Shown in pieces: positions 36,559 through 45,133 of a stretch of 52,662 nt of DNA. The DNA comes from Clostridia bacterium. GTDB taxonomy: Bacteria > Bacillota > Clostridia > Oscillospirales > CAG-272. The position numbers and the translations under genes are program-made. The stretch covers positions 1 through 52,662 of the forward strand of contig CAAFYZ010000023.1 of NCBI GenBank assembly GCA_900767415.1, written 5' to 3'. Each line of letters opens with the position of its first letter. Position 1 is the first letter of the stretch. A model generated the notes under the pieces. It made no database searches. It was given only the letters and a program-made list of their open reading frames with translations, and was not told the DNA's origin.

Positions 36559-39500
36559 TTATTCGTCGTCGTAGGAATCTTCTTCGTTTTCGTTATCGGC
36601 GAAATCTTCATCGAAGTCGTAATCGTCCTCGTCTTCGCCTTCCGAATCATCCTCAAAATCTTCTTCGCCGTCTGCGCCCTCATCGAAGTCGGCGTCGTCC
36701 GCCGGCTTTTCGTCCGCATGGCGATCCACCTCGTCGAGCGTTGCAAACGCGGGAGCGTCGTCCTCGACTCCGATCTCGGAGATGGCGATCTCTTCCCCGT
36801 TCTTATCCAGCACGGTGATGTCAAGGCAGAGTGCCTGAAGTTCCTTCACCAGAACGCGGAAGGACTCGGGGACACCCGGCTTCGGAATGTTCTGTCCTTT
36901 GACGATCGCCTCGTAGGTTCTCGTTCTTCCCGTGACATCGTCCGACTTCACCGTCAGGATCTCCTGCAGGGTATATGCGGCACCGTATGCCTCGAGCGCC
37001 CAGACTTCCATCTCGCCGAAACGCTGTCCGCCGAACTGTGCCTTACCGCCGAGGGGCTGCTGTGTAACGAGGGAGTAGGGACCGATCGAACGGGCGTGAA
37101 TCTTATCGTCGACCAGGTGATGCAGTTTGAGGTAATACATGATACCCACGGTAACGGGGTTATCGAACGCGTCGCCCGTTCTGCCGTCGTAAAGGGTTAC
37201 TTTACCGTCGATGACTTTCAGCGTCTCGGTCTTCATGAGGTTGCGGAGCTTTTCGTCGTCGTCGACGATCTCCTGGTCCACACGCTGAAGGTCGGGTGTG
37301 CCGTCTTCCCGCAGGACTTCCATAAAGACTGCCTTACCGCGCACGCTCTCGTCCGGACGGATATCGCGCGTATACTTCGCACGGCGGAGAAGTTCGAGAA
37401 TGTCGGTCTCCTTCGCACCGTCGAAGACGGGGGTCATGATCTTGATGCCGAGTTTTTTGCACGCGATACCGAGATGGACTTCCAGCACCTGTCCGATGTT
37501 CATACGGGAAGGAACGCCCAGCGGGTTCAGAACGATGTCGAGCGGTGTACCGTCCGCAAGGAAAGGCATATCCTCGGGCGGAAGAATTCTCGAAACGACA
37601 CCCTTGTTTCCGTGACGGCCCGCCATCTTATCGCCGACGGAGATCTTTCTCTTCTGGGCGATATAGACGTGCACGACCTTATTGACACCGGGGGCAAGAT
37701 CGTCCGAGTTGCTTCTGTCATAAATCTTCACGTCCACGACGATACCGTATTCGCCGTGACGCATACGAAGGGAGGAATCCTTTACCTCGCGCGCCTTCTC
37801 GCCGAAGATCGCACGGAGGAGTCTCTCCTCGGGCGTCAGCTCGGTCTCGCCCTTCGGCGTAACCTTACCGACCAGGATATCGCCGGCGCGCACCTCGGTA
37901 CCGATACGGATAATACCGTCGGAATCCAGGTCTTTCAGCGCGTCTTCGCCGACGTTCGGCACTTCGCGGGTGATCTCCTGCGAGCCGAGTTTTGTATCTC
38001 TCGCTTCGATCGTATACTCCTCAATGTGAATAGAAGTGTACATATCGTCGCGTACGAGGCGTTCATTCAGCAGAACGGCGTCCTCGTAGTTGTAACCTTC
38101 CCACGTCATGAAGCCGATCAGTGCGTTCTTACCGAGGGAGATCTCTCCGTTCGATGTCGCGGGTCCGTCGGCGATGACCTGTCCCGCCTCGACGCGGGTG
38201 CCCTCGTCCACGATCGGACGCTGGTTGACGCAGGTGCCCTGGTTGGAACGCTTGAACTTGATGAGATGGTAGGTATCTTTTCTGCCGGAATCGGTCAGAA
38301 TCACGATCTCGGAGCCGGCGGCGCGCTCTACGATACCGCCCTCCTTCGCGACGACGACGGCACCGGAATCGACCGCCGCCTTATATTCCATACCGGTGGC
38401 TACGATCGCGGAATCGGTCATCATCAGCGGCACTGCCTGCTTCTGCATGTTCGATCCCATCAGAGCACGGGTATTGTCATCGTTTTCAAGGAACGGGATA
38501 CAGCCGGCGGCAACCGAGACCGCCATCTGCGGGCAGGCGTCCATCAGGTCGACGCTCGTGGGGTCCACCTCGATGAACTCCGCCTTGCATCTCGCGATAA
38601 CCTTCTTATTAATAAAGTAGCCGTTCTCGTCGATATGCTCGTTCGCCTGTGCGACGATGTTGTTGTCTTCTTCATCCGCGGTGAGATAGACGACCTCGTC
38701 GGTCACTCTGCCGCTCTGCTTGTCGACGATGCGGAAGGGTGCTTTCAGGAAGCCGTAATCGCTGATCTTCGCGTAAGAGGCGAGGTAGGAGATCAGACCG
38801 ATGTTCGGTCCTTCGGGAGTCTCGACGGGACAGATTCTGCCGTAATGGGTGTAGTGCACGTCACGGACCTCAAAGGAGGCACGGTCACGCGACAGACCGC
38901 CGGAACCGAGAGCGGAAAGACGCCGCTTATGCGTCAGCTCGGCAAGCGGGTTGTTCTGATCCATGAACTGGGAGAGGGGCGAAGAACCGAAGAACTCGCG
39001 GATCGCCGTGGCGACGGGACGGGTATTGATGAGGTTCTCGGGGCGCATATCGTCGTTGTCGTGGACGGACATTCTCTCCTTGATGTTCTTATCCATACGC
39101 GCCATACCGATGCGGAACTGGTTCTGCAGCAGCTCGCCGACACAGCGGAGACGACGGTTGCCGAGGTGGTCGATGTCGTCGGTCGTGCCGATGCCGTGGG
39201 AAAGTCCGATCAGGTAGTTGACGGAGGCAAAGATGTCTTCTTTGGTAATATGTTTCGGCTGAAGAAGAGCGATCTGCTCTTTCGCCGTCTTCTTGATGAA
39301 GTAGGTGCGGGCGTCGCCGGTCTGCCCTTCTTCGTCCGCCTTCGCAATGATGTCGCGGAGAACGGAGAGACGGACCTTCTCCCCGGGCTTTACCCCAGCG
39401 TCGGCAAGGTCATAGCCGAGCAACAGCTCGGGTCTGCCGGTGCCGTTGCCGAAGACTTTCACGGTGTTGCCGAGCTCGTCCTTGACGAAGACTTCTTCGG

Positions 39501-40503
39501 TCAGACTGTCGTCGATCAGCGCGGCGATCTCCTGCGTGACGACGGTGCCTTCCTCGGCGACGATCTCGCCCGTCAGGGCGTTCACGACCGGAGCGGCGAG
39601 GGCGAAGCCGACGACACGGGGACCGATCGCAAGCTTCTTATTATATTTATAGCGTCCGACGGCGGCGAGGTCATACCGCTTCGGGTCGAAGAAGAGGTTG
39701 TTGACCAGCATCTCCGCGCTCTCGACGAGCGGGGGCTCGCCGGGACGGAGCTTTTTGTAGATTTCTTTCAGGGCTTCGTCACGGAAGGACGTGTCGTTCT
39801 CCATCGCGAGAGTGGCGCACTCGTCTTTCGCGATCGTGGCGACCAGCATATCCTCTTCCCCGAACATACGGAAGATCGCCTCGTCGGAATCCTCGCCGAC
39901 CGGGCAGAGCGCACGGATCAGGACGGTGATCGGAATCTTTCTCGTCTTATCGATCTTCACGAAGAACACACCCGCGGTATCCGTCTCGTATTCGAGCCAT
40001 GCGCCGCGGTAAGGGATCACGGTAGCCGTGTAAATATGTTTCCCCTGCTTGTCAACCTCGGTGCCGTAATAGACGCCGGGAGAACGAACGAGCTGCGAAA
40101 CGATGACGCGCTCCGCACCGTTGATGACGAAAGTACCGTTGTCCGTCATGAGGGGGAAGTCGCCCATGTAGATCTGCGCGGTCTTCAGCTCACCCGTCTG
40201 ACGGTTGATGAGTCTTACGCCGACCTTCATGTGGGAGTCGTAGGTCACCGAGCGGTCTTTGCACTCCTCCACGGAATAGCGCGGATTCGGGTCAAGGGTG
40301 TAGTCGGTGAACTCGATCGCAAGGTTCCCGGTGTAGTCCACAATGGGAGAAACATCGTGCAAAACCTCTTCGAGTCCTTCCTTCAGAAACCACTCGTAGG
40401 ACTTCTTCTGCACCTCAATCAGATTTGGCATCTCCGTCGCTGCTTCGATCTTGGAAAAGCTCATTCTTACATTCGTGCCAAGCTTCTGGGGTTTAAGCAT
40501 CAT
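36559..40503 (-). CDS. rpoB: DNA-directed RNA polymerase subunit beta
   Basis: The 1314-residue subunit contains the rifampicin-binding block SPLSQFMDQNNPLAELTHKR then RLSALGSGGLSRDRASFEVR, and the C-terminal GGKAQFGGQRFGEMEVWALE. The key rifampicin contact residues Asp, His and Ser are wild type, although flanking positions differ (Pro for Gln510, Ser for Pro535 in E. coli numbering). The last 60 or so residues are a strongly acidic tail. I chose the ATG at 40503; a GTG 12 bases upstream overlaps the ribosome site. There is no rplJL upstream, unlike the usual Firmicutes order. Confidence 0.98.
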   Translation of the reverse strand: MMLKPQKLGTNVRMSFSKIEAATEMPNLIEVQKKSYEWFLKEGLEEVLHDVSPIVDYTGNLAIEFTDYTLDPNPRYSVEECKDRSVTYDSHMKVGVRLINRQTGELKTAQIYMGDFPLMTDNGTFVINGAERVIVSQLVRSPGVYYGTEVDKQGKHIYTATVIPYRGAWLEYETDTAGVFFVKIDKTRKIPITVLIRALCPVGEDSDEAIFRMFGEEDMLVATIAKDECATLAMENDTSFRDEALKEIYKKLRPGEPPLVESAEMLVNNLFFDPKRYDLAAVGRYKYNKKLAIGPRVVGFALAAPVVNALTGEIVAEEGTVVTQEIAALIDDSLTEEVFVKDELGNTVKVFGNGTGRPELLLGYDLADAGVKPGEKVRLSVLRDIIAKADEEGQTGDARTYFIKKTAKEQIALLQPKHITKEDIFASVNYLIGLSHGIGTTDDIDHLGNRRLRCVGELLQNQFRIGMARMDKNIKERMSVHDNDDMRPENLINTRPVATAIREFFGSSPLSQFMDQNNPLAELTHKRRLSALGSGGLSRDRASFEVRDVHYTHYGRICPVETPEGPNIGLISYLASYAKISDYGFLKAPFRIVDKQSGRVTDEVVYLTADEEDNNIVAQANEHIDENGYFINKKVIARCKAEFIEVDPTSVDLMDACPQMAVSVAAGCIPFLENDDNTRALMGSNMQKQAVPLMMTDSAIVATGMEYKAAVDSGAVVVAKEGGIVERAAGSEIVILTDSGRKDTYHLIKFKRSNQGTCVNQRPIVDEGTRVEAGQVIADGPATSNGEISLGKNALIGFMTWEGYNYEDAVLLNERLVRDDMYTSIHIEEYTIEARDTKLGSQEITREVPNVGEDALKDLDSDGIIRIGTEVRAGDILVGKVTPKGETELTPEERLLRAIFGEKAREVKDSSLRMRHGEYGIVVDVKIYDRSNSDDLAPGVNKVVHVYIAQKRKISVGDKMAGRHGNKGVVSRILPPEDMPFLADGTPLDIVLNPLGVPSRMNIGQVLEVHLGIACKKLGIKIMTPVFDGAKETDILELLRRAKYTRDIRPDESVRGKAVFMEVLREDGTPDLQRVDQEIVDDDEKLRNLMKTETLKVIDGKVTLYDGRTGDAFDNPVTVGIMYYLKLHHLVDDKIHARSIGPYSLVTQQPLGGKAQFGGQRFGEMEVWALEAYGAAYTLQEILTVKSDDVTGRTRTYEAIVKGQNIPKPGVPESFRVLVKELQALCLDITVLDKNGEEIAISEIGVEDDAPAFATLDEVDRHADEKPADDADFDEGADGEEDFEDDSEGEDEDDYDFDEDFADNENEEDSYDDE

Positions 40504-40664
40504 AGATAGAATCACTCCATTCTAAAATTTACACACTACCATGGATCGCCGCACCGCCCGTGCGCGGGCACTGCCGTCAAATAACGGTCGGTTTGTGCGG
40601 AATCTGACGATTTTCGGGGAGAAAACCCTAAAAAAGGGCAAAATATCCCCATAGTATAAGCCAT

Positions 40665-40678
40665 TATAATGCATTATA
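40665..40678. other. 14-bp palindrome at the rpoBC start site
   Basis: TATAATGCATTATA is a perfect palindrome lying at the predicted transcription start of rpoBC, just downstream of the -10 box. It could be an operator, or simply AT-rich initial transcribed sequence with a -10-like element on each strand. Confidence 0.45.
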
Positions 40679-40680
40679 GT

Positions 40681-40708
40681 ATTATACCACAAATTTTTCG
40701 TTTGTCAA
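40681..40708 (-). promoter_or_regulatory. Sigma-A promoter of rpoBC
   Basis: On the minus strand TTGACA (40703-40708), 16 nt ending TGG (extended -10), TATAAT (40681-40686). The leader to rpoB is about 170 nt and contains small GC hairpins (for example GCCCG/CGGGC). The rest of the 416-bp gap upstream of rpoB contains only this promoter and the radC terminator. Confidence 0.88.
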
Positions 40709-40852
40709 GAGTATTTTTTGATTTTTTTCCAAAATATGAATTTTTCTTCTTTTCGCGACCGCCCGATGGGCAGGATGCCGCCGTATTTTCTTCTCCGTCG
40801 CGGGCAAAAAGCGACTTTTACCGAGTGAAAGACCGAGGCAAAAGGAAAAAAG

Positions 40853-40881
40853 AAAAAGCGTCGGTCGGACGACGCTTTTTT
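40853..40881. terminator. Intrinsic terminator of the prfC-trmB-radC group
   Basis: AAAAAGCGTCG (40853-40863), loop of six, CGACGCTTTTT (40870-40880). It lies 40 bp after the radC stop and works on the minus strand; it is symmetrical, so it could act both ways. Confidence 0.85.
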
Positions 40882-40919
40882 CCGAAGTTCATTGATTATA
40901 TTCCGATTTTTGTAAATAG

Positions 40920-42317
40920 TTATTTGCAAAAATCAAGAATCTCGCTTTCAAAGGCGGTGGGAGAGGCAAAGCGGAATTCTCTCTTCTCCGTCGCGCCCAT
41001 CTCGTCTCCGAGACGGGAGAATCGGTCGGCGGCTATTACATAATGTTCCCTGAGCGTTACGCCGACGGATGCGAAGGCACTGCGCATCACGGCGGTGAGG
41101 GCAATATCTTCGGCGGAGGGCTTGCTGTACCCGTTCGGATGGTTGTGTGCCAGCACGACGGAGGCGGCACCCCGCCGACAGGCGACGTCCATCAGCCGCC
41201 GCGGGGTAACGGCGGAAGAGTTGACCGAGCCGCGCGAGACACATTCGGACGAAAGCACCCGACCGTCGGCGTCGAAGAGAAGAAGATACACGCTCTCTTC
41301 GGCGAGGGGTGCGAGCAGAGCGCACAGATAATCGGTCACCTGCCGTTCGGTCACGACGGAGCCGAAGGGAAAGCGGTCGGTATGGCGGCGCGAGGCGAGA
41401 GAGGCGACCAGTTTCAGACAAAGGGCGTCCTTCTCCTTGCCGGGAAGGCGGCGTGTCAGCTCTTCGGTCGGCAGTGTCGCAAGCGTACGCAGTGTCCCGC
41501 CGTCGCAAAGTGCACTCTCCGCCTCTCTTGCGGGATCTTCATGCCCCGGCATCGTCGAGAAAAGGCGGGCAAGGTTCTCTCTGTCCCGCGCCGAAGCGGA
41601 AGAAGGAGAAAGCGCACCGACAAGCACCTCCCGCGCGGCATTCTCACCGGACTCCCGTCCCGAAAGGAGAACGCACTTCCCTCCCGAAAGGATATAATGT
41701 CCGAGCAGGGGGACGGACGAGAGCGCGAGCGCCTCTTTTACCAAAGTGTTGCGCATATAGTCGTTTTCGGACGGATAGAGAGGTCCGTACGGATGCGTGT
41801 GCGCGAGGATCGCCGCGGAGGCGCGGCGGGTTATCGCGAGAGAGACGAAGTCTTTGACATCCGCTCTTCCCCTGCCGAAATCTTCGTCGGAGACCGTATC
41901 CGTCGCGAGGACGCGCATCCGATTGTCCAAAGAGAGCATCAGCGTACGATAGGTGCGGGTATCCGAAAGAAGCGAGAGAAGATAGTCTTCCGCCCGACGG
42001 TACCCGAGCGTCTCCCGCCCGCCGTCTTCGGCGGGAAAGAACATATCCTCCCCGAGGGAAAGTGCCGCACCGAGAAATTCCGCCGCGCGCCGTCCGATCC
42101 CCGACACCTCGGCAAGCACCACCGTGTCGGCGTCCGCGATCCCGTCGAGCGAGCCGAAGCGGGAAAGCAGTTCGTGAGCGACAGGATTGGTATCCCGATA
42201 CGGAATGACCGTGTAGAGAAGCATCTCCAAAAGTTCATGCGTGTCGAAAATGTCCGCGCCGTGTAAAGTATACTTTGCTTTCATGCGCTTTCTGTGTCCG
42301 GTATGCACGTTTTCCAT
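40920..42317 (-). CDS. Tandem double-RadC (JAB/MPN) protein
   Basis: The 465-residue protein contains two RadC units in a row; ordinary RadC is about 225 residues. Unit 1 (about 1-235) has the helix-hairpin-helix VVLAEVSGIGRRAAEFLGAA and a JAMM metal motif with H173, H175, S183 and D186. Unit 2 (about 240-440) has a degenerate helix-hairpin-helix region and a JAMM motif with H391, H393, S401 and D404. The acidic residue normally found in the PRE motif before JAMM is Asp in unit 1 and Arg in unit 2. RadC is linked to DNA metabolism but its reaction is not established. The ATG at 42317 follows GAGGAGG; it is 135 bp after trmB. Confidence 0.88.
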   Translation of the reverse strand: MENVHTGHRKRMKAKYTLHGADIFDTHELLEMLLYTVIPYRDTNPVAHELLSRFGSLDGIADADTVVLAEVSGIGRRAAEFLGAALSLGEDMFFPAEDGGRETLGYRRAEDYLLSLLSDTRTYRTLMLSLDNRMRVLATDTVSDEDFGRGRADVKDFVSLAITRRASAAILAHTHPYGPLYPSENDYMRNTLVKEALALSSVPLLGHYILSGGKCVLLSGRESGENAAREVLVGALSPSSASARDRENLARLFSTMPGHEDPAREAESALCDGGTLRTLATLPTEELTRRLPGKEKDALCLKLVASLASRRHTDRFPFGSVVTERQVTDYLCALLAPLAEESVYLLLFDADGRVLSSECVSRGSVNSSAVTPRRLMDVACRRGAASVVLAHNHPNGYSKPSAEDIALTAVMRSAFASVGVTLREHYVIAADRFSRLGDEMGATEKREFRFASPTAFESEILDFCK

Positions 42318-42452
42318 GGAATGCCTCCTCTCCCGATTGTCCGATAATTTTGTCGTTTTTTCAGTCGTCCGTCGCGGTGCGGACAAGGAAGAAGACGGCG
42401 TCAGGACACCGCCTTCCGTAATACTATGGATTCCGGTGTGAAAAGACGGCTC

Positions 42453-43157
42453 TCAGTCCGTCGTCTCTTCGCTCTTCTTCTCTTCTTCGCAATGCGGAAG
42501 ATACCCTTCGGGCTTTCTGACCTCCAGCATACAGATCGGCACGCCCTTTTCCGAAAAGGCGCGCTCGTACTCGGTCATGACGTTCCCCTCGGCGTACGGC
42601 GAAGCGTGAAGATCGCGGGTGACGAAGGTCGGCGTAAGTCCGAGCGAGGCGATCTCCCCGAGAGAAAAATCAAAGAGCGGAACGTTGTCCGTCTTAAACC
42701 GCAAAGTGCCGCCGTCACGCAGCAGAGTAAAATACATAACCAGATACCGACGGTAGGTCAGCCGACGTTTCCGATACCCTTTTTTATGCCACGGGTCGGA
42801 AAAGTTCAGATACACGCGGGAGACGCTCCCCGGGGCAAACCACGCGGGGAGATTGTCCGCTCCGTCGATCAGAAAGCGGAGATTGTCCGGGCGTTCGTCC
42901 GCTCTCGCCTTCGCCTGTTCGGCGGCGAGAACGACGCAGTCGGAAATCCTTTCCATCGCATAAAAGAACGCATCGGGGTTCTCTCTTGCCGTCCCGCAGG
43001 CAAAACCGCCCTTCCCCGCGCCGATCTCGAGAAAGATCTCTCCCTCTCTGCCGAACGCCTCCCGCGAGGAGGTCATCGGCACTTCGGGGCGGGCAAGGAG
43101 AAGGTCGGCGCACGCGGCAAGGCGGGCGGCGCCGTTCTTTTTCCGTCTCATTCTCAT
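42453..43157 (-). CDS. trmB: tRNA (guanine-N7-)-methyltransferase
   Basis: The 234-residue enzyme methylates G46 in the tRNA variable loop using SAM. It has the Rossmann SAM motif EIGAGKG (44-50), RFLIDGADNLPAWF and the family signature NFSDPWHKKGYRKRRLTY (about 118-135). The ATG overlaps the prfC stop by four bases, so the genes are translationally coupled. The N-terminal stretch RMRRKKNGA is basic. Confidence 0.95.
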   Translation of the reverse strand: MRMRRKKNGAARLAACADLLLARPEVPMTSSREAFGREGEIFLEIGAGKGGFACGTARENPDAFFYAMERISDCVVLAAEQAKARADERPDNLRFLIDGADNLPAWFAPGSVSRVYLNFSDPWHKKGYRKRRLTYRRYLVMYFTLLRDGGTLRFKTDNVPLFDFSLGEIASLGLTPTFVTRDLHASPYAEGNVMTEYERAFSEKGVPICMLEVRKPEGYLPHCEEEKKSEETTD

Positions 43158-44767
43158 CTTCTGTACCTCTCGACTTCTCCGCGGGCGAACTCCTCGAGTT
43201 CAAGTCCCGGGTTGTCTTCGAGCACCCAGCGGATCGTCCACTCGGAGGGGAAAATCAATAGGTTGTTACCGCGGAAATCCTGCACCCACTTGGTATCGTG
43301 CGACAGTTTCAACGTCTTGGGGTCAAGCTCTTTGTTTGCAATATAGCGGATCTCCTGATACGGAAGATCCGAGCGGCGCAGATCGCACCCGTATTCGTTT
43401 TTCAGCCGGTATTCCAGCACTTCGAACTGCAATACGCCGACGACGCCGACGATCACGCGCTCGAGTCCCGCGTTCGGCTCGGTGAAGATCTGGATCGCGC
43501 CCTCCTGCGCGATCTGCATCATGCCTTTGGCAAACTGCTTTCTCTTCATGGAATCGACCTGTTCGACCATTGCAAAATGCTCGGGCGCGAAGACGGGAAT
43601 CCCCTCGAAGCAGATTTTCTTCCCCTTCTCGCAAACGGTGTCGCCGATCGCGAAAATGCCGGGGTCGAAGACGCCGATGACGTCGCCGGCGTACGCCTCG
43701 TCGATCACCTCACGCTCCGACGCCATCATCTGCTGCGGCTGGGAAAGGCGGAAACTCTTGTTCCCCTGCACGTGATAATATTCTTTCGTGCGGTCGAATC
43801 TGCCCGAGCAGATGCGCATGAAAGCGATGCGGTCGCGGTGCGCCTTGTTCATGTTCGCCTGAATCTTGAAGACGAAGGCGGAAAAAGCGTCGTCGAACGG
43901 GTCGACGGTCACGTCCTGCGCACGGCGGGGGAGAGGCGCCGTCGTCATTTTCAGAAAATGCTCGAGGAAGGGTTCCACGCCGAAGTTGTTGAGTGCGGAA
44001 CCGAAGAAGACAGGCGAGAGTTTCCCGTGACGGACCTTTTCAAGGTCGAAATCAAAAGACGCCCCGTCGAGAAGCTCTACCTGCTCGCAGAGTTCTTCTC
44101 TTCTCTTCTCCCCGATCAGCCCGTCCAGTTTTTCCGTATCGGCGATGTCACAGTCAACGCCGCGGATCTTCTCACGCCCTCTGTGCGAGTCGGAGAAGAA
44201 AAGAATGGAGCGTGCCTCGCGGTCGTAAACTCCCTTGAAATTCTGCCCGCAACCGATCGGCCAGTTCATCGGATAGGTACCGATGCCGAACTCATGCTCG
44301 AGCTCGTCCAGAAGATCAAACGGGTCGCGCGCCTCTCTGTCCATTTTATTGATGAAGGTAAAAATCGGAATGTCGCGCATGGCGCAGACTTTGAAAAGCT
44401 TTCTCGTCTGCGGCTCGATGCCCTTCGCGGCGTCGATCACCATGACGGCACTGTCCGCCGCCATCAAGGTGCGGTAGGTGTCCTCCGAGAAATCCTGATG
44501 TCCCGGGGTGTCGAGAATGTTGATGCAATACCCTTCATACCGGAACTGCAGAACCGACGAGGTGATGGAGATCCCTCTCTGCTTTTCGAGATCCATCCAG
44601 TCGGAGACGGCGTGCTTATCCGATTGTTTCCCCTTGACCGAACCGGCGGTCTGAATCGCGCCGCCGTAGAGAAGGAACTTCTCCGTCAGGGTGGTTTTTC
44701 CCGCGTCGGGGTGCGAGATGATGGCGAACGTGCGCCGCTTTTCGATTTCCTGTCTCAGATCCTGCAT
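43154..44767 (-). CDS. prfC: Peptide chain release factor 3
   Basis: The 537-residue GTPase recycles RF1/RF2 after peptide release. It has FAIISHPDAGKTTLTEKFLL with the P-loop at 18-25, SDWMDLEKQRGISITSSVLQ, DTPGHQDFSEDTYRTL and FINKMDREARDP. The RF3 pattern (SHPDAGKT, EKQRGISI) sets it apart from EF-G and from TetM-type proteins. The ATG at 44767 follows GGAG by six bases. It is the first gene of a prfC-trmB-radC group. Confidence 0.97.
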   Translation of the reverse strand: MQDLRQEIEKRRTFAIISHPDAGKTTLTEKFLLYGGAIQTAGSVKGKQSDKHAVSDWMDLEKQRGISITSSVLQFRYEGYCINILDTPGHQDFSEDTYRTLMAADSAVMVIDAAKGIEPQTRKLFKVCAMRDIPIFTFINKMDREARDPFDLLDELEHEFGIGTYPMNWPIGCGQNFKGVYDREARSILFFSDSHRGREKIRGVDCDIADTEKLDGLIGEKRREELCEQVELLDGASFDFDLEKVRHGKLSPVFFGSALNNFGVEPFLEHFLKMTTAPLPRRAQDVTVDPFDDAFSAFVFKIQANMNKAHRDRIAFMRICSGRFDRTKEYYHVQGNKSFRLSQPQQMMASEREVIDEAYAGDVIGVFDPGIFAIGDTVCEKGKKICFEGIPVFAPEHFAMVEQVDSMKRKQFAKGMMQIAQEGAIQIFTEPNAGLERVIVGVVGVLQFEVLEYRLKNEYGCDLRRSDLPYQEIRYIANKELDPKTLKLSHDTKWVQDFRGNNLLIFPSEWTIRWVLEDNPGLELEEFARGEVERYRR

Positions 44768-44877
44768 GCAAATCTCCGTTATCTGTCCGTCGTAAATTTT
44801 TCGGGGTAGTCGCGGCGTTCTGCGGCGGTCGGAAGGACGTGGTCGCACCCGCGCGATTTTTCTCAAATATAAAAATC

Positions 44878-44906
44878 AGTATAGCATATTCCGAAGGATT
44901 TTTCAA
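44878..44906 (-). promoter_or_regulatory. Sigma-A promoter of prfC
   Basis: On the minus strand TTGAAA (44901-44906), 17 nt, TATACT (44878-44883). The divergent esterase promoter lies about 140 bp away. No other recognisable element was seen in the 366-bp gap. Confidence 0.75.
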
Positions 44907-45044
44907 CCGCTTTTTGAGATTTTTCGGGATTTTTCCGTTTTTTGCCGTCCGTCCCGCTCCCGTTTGCCGAAAGTTTTTTTCGGGTTGTGCGAATTGCACA
45001 AACTTTCGCCCGTTTTTTCTACATTCCGGGAGGGGGCGGAATCC

Positions 45045-45073
45045 TTGACTTTCGGAGGGCGGAATGGTATAAT
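45045..45073 (+). promoter_or_regulatory. Sigma-A promoter of the secreted esterase-like gene
   Basis: TTGACT (45045-45050), 17 nt ending TGG (extended -10), TATAAT (45068-45073). AGGAGG at 45124-45129 serves the ATG at 45134. Confidence 0.85.
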
Positions 45074-45133
45074 GAAGTTACTGATTTATAATCAAATATA
45101 AAAAAGTAAATTTTATAATTTTCAGGAGGTTTT

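Noticed and set aside
38890..38990. Rifampicin-resistance substitutions in rpoB
   Set aside because: Two flanking residues differ from E. coli (Pro at 510, Ser at 535), but the main resistance positions Asp516, His526 and Ser531 are wild type.
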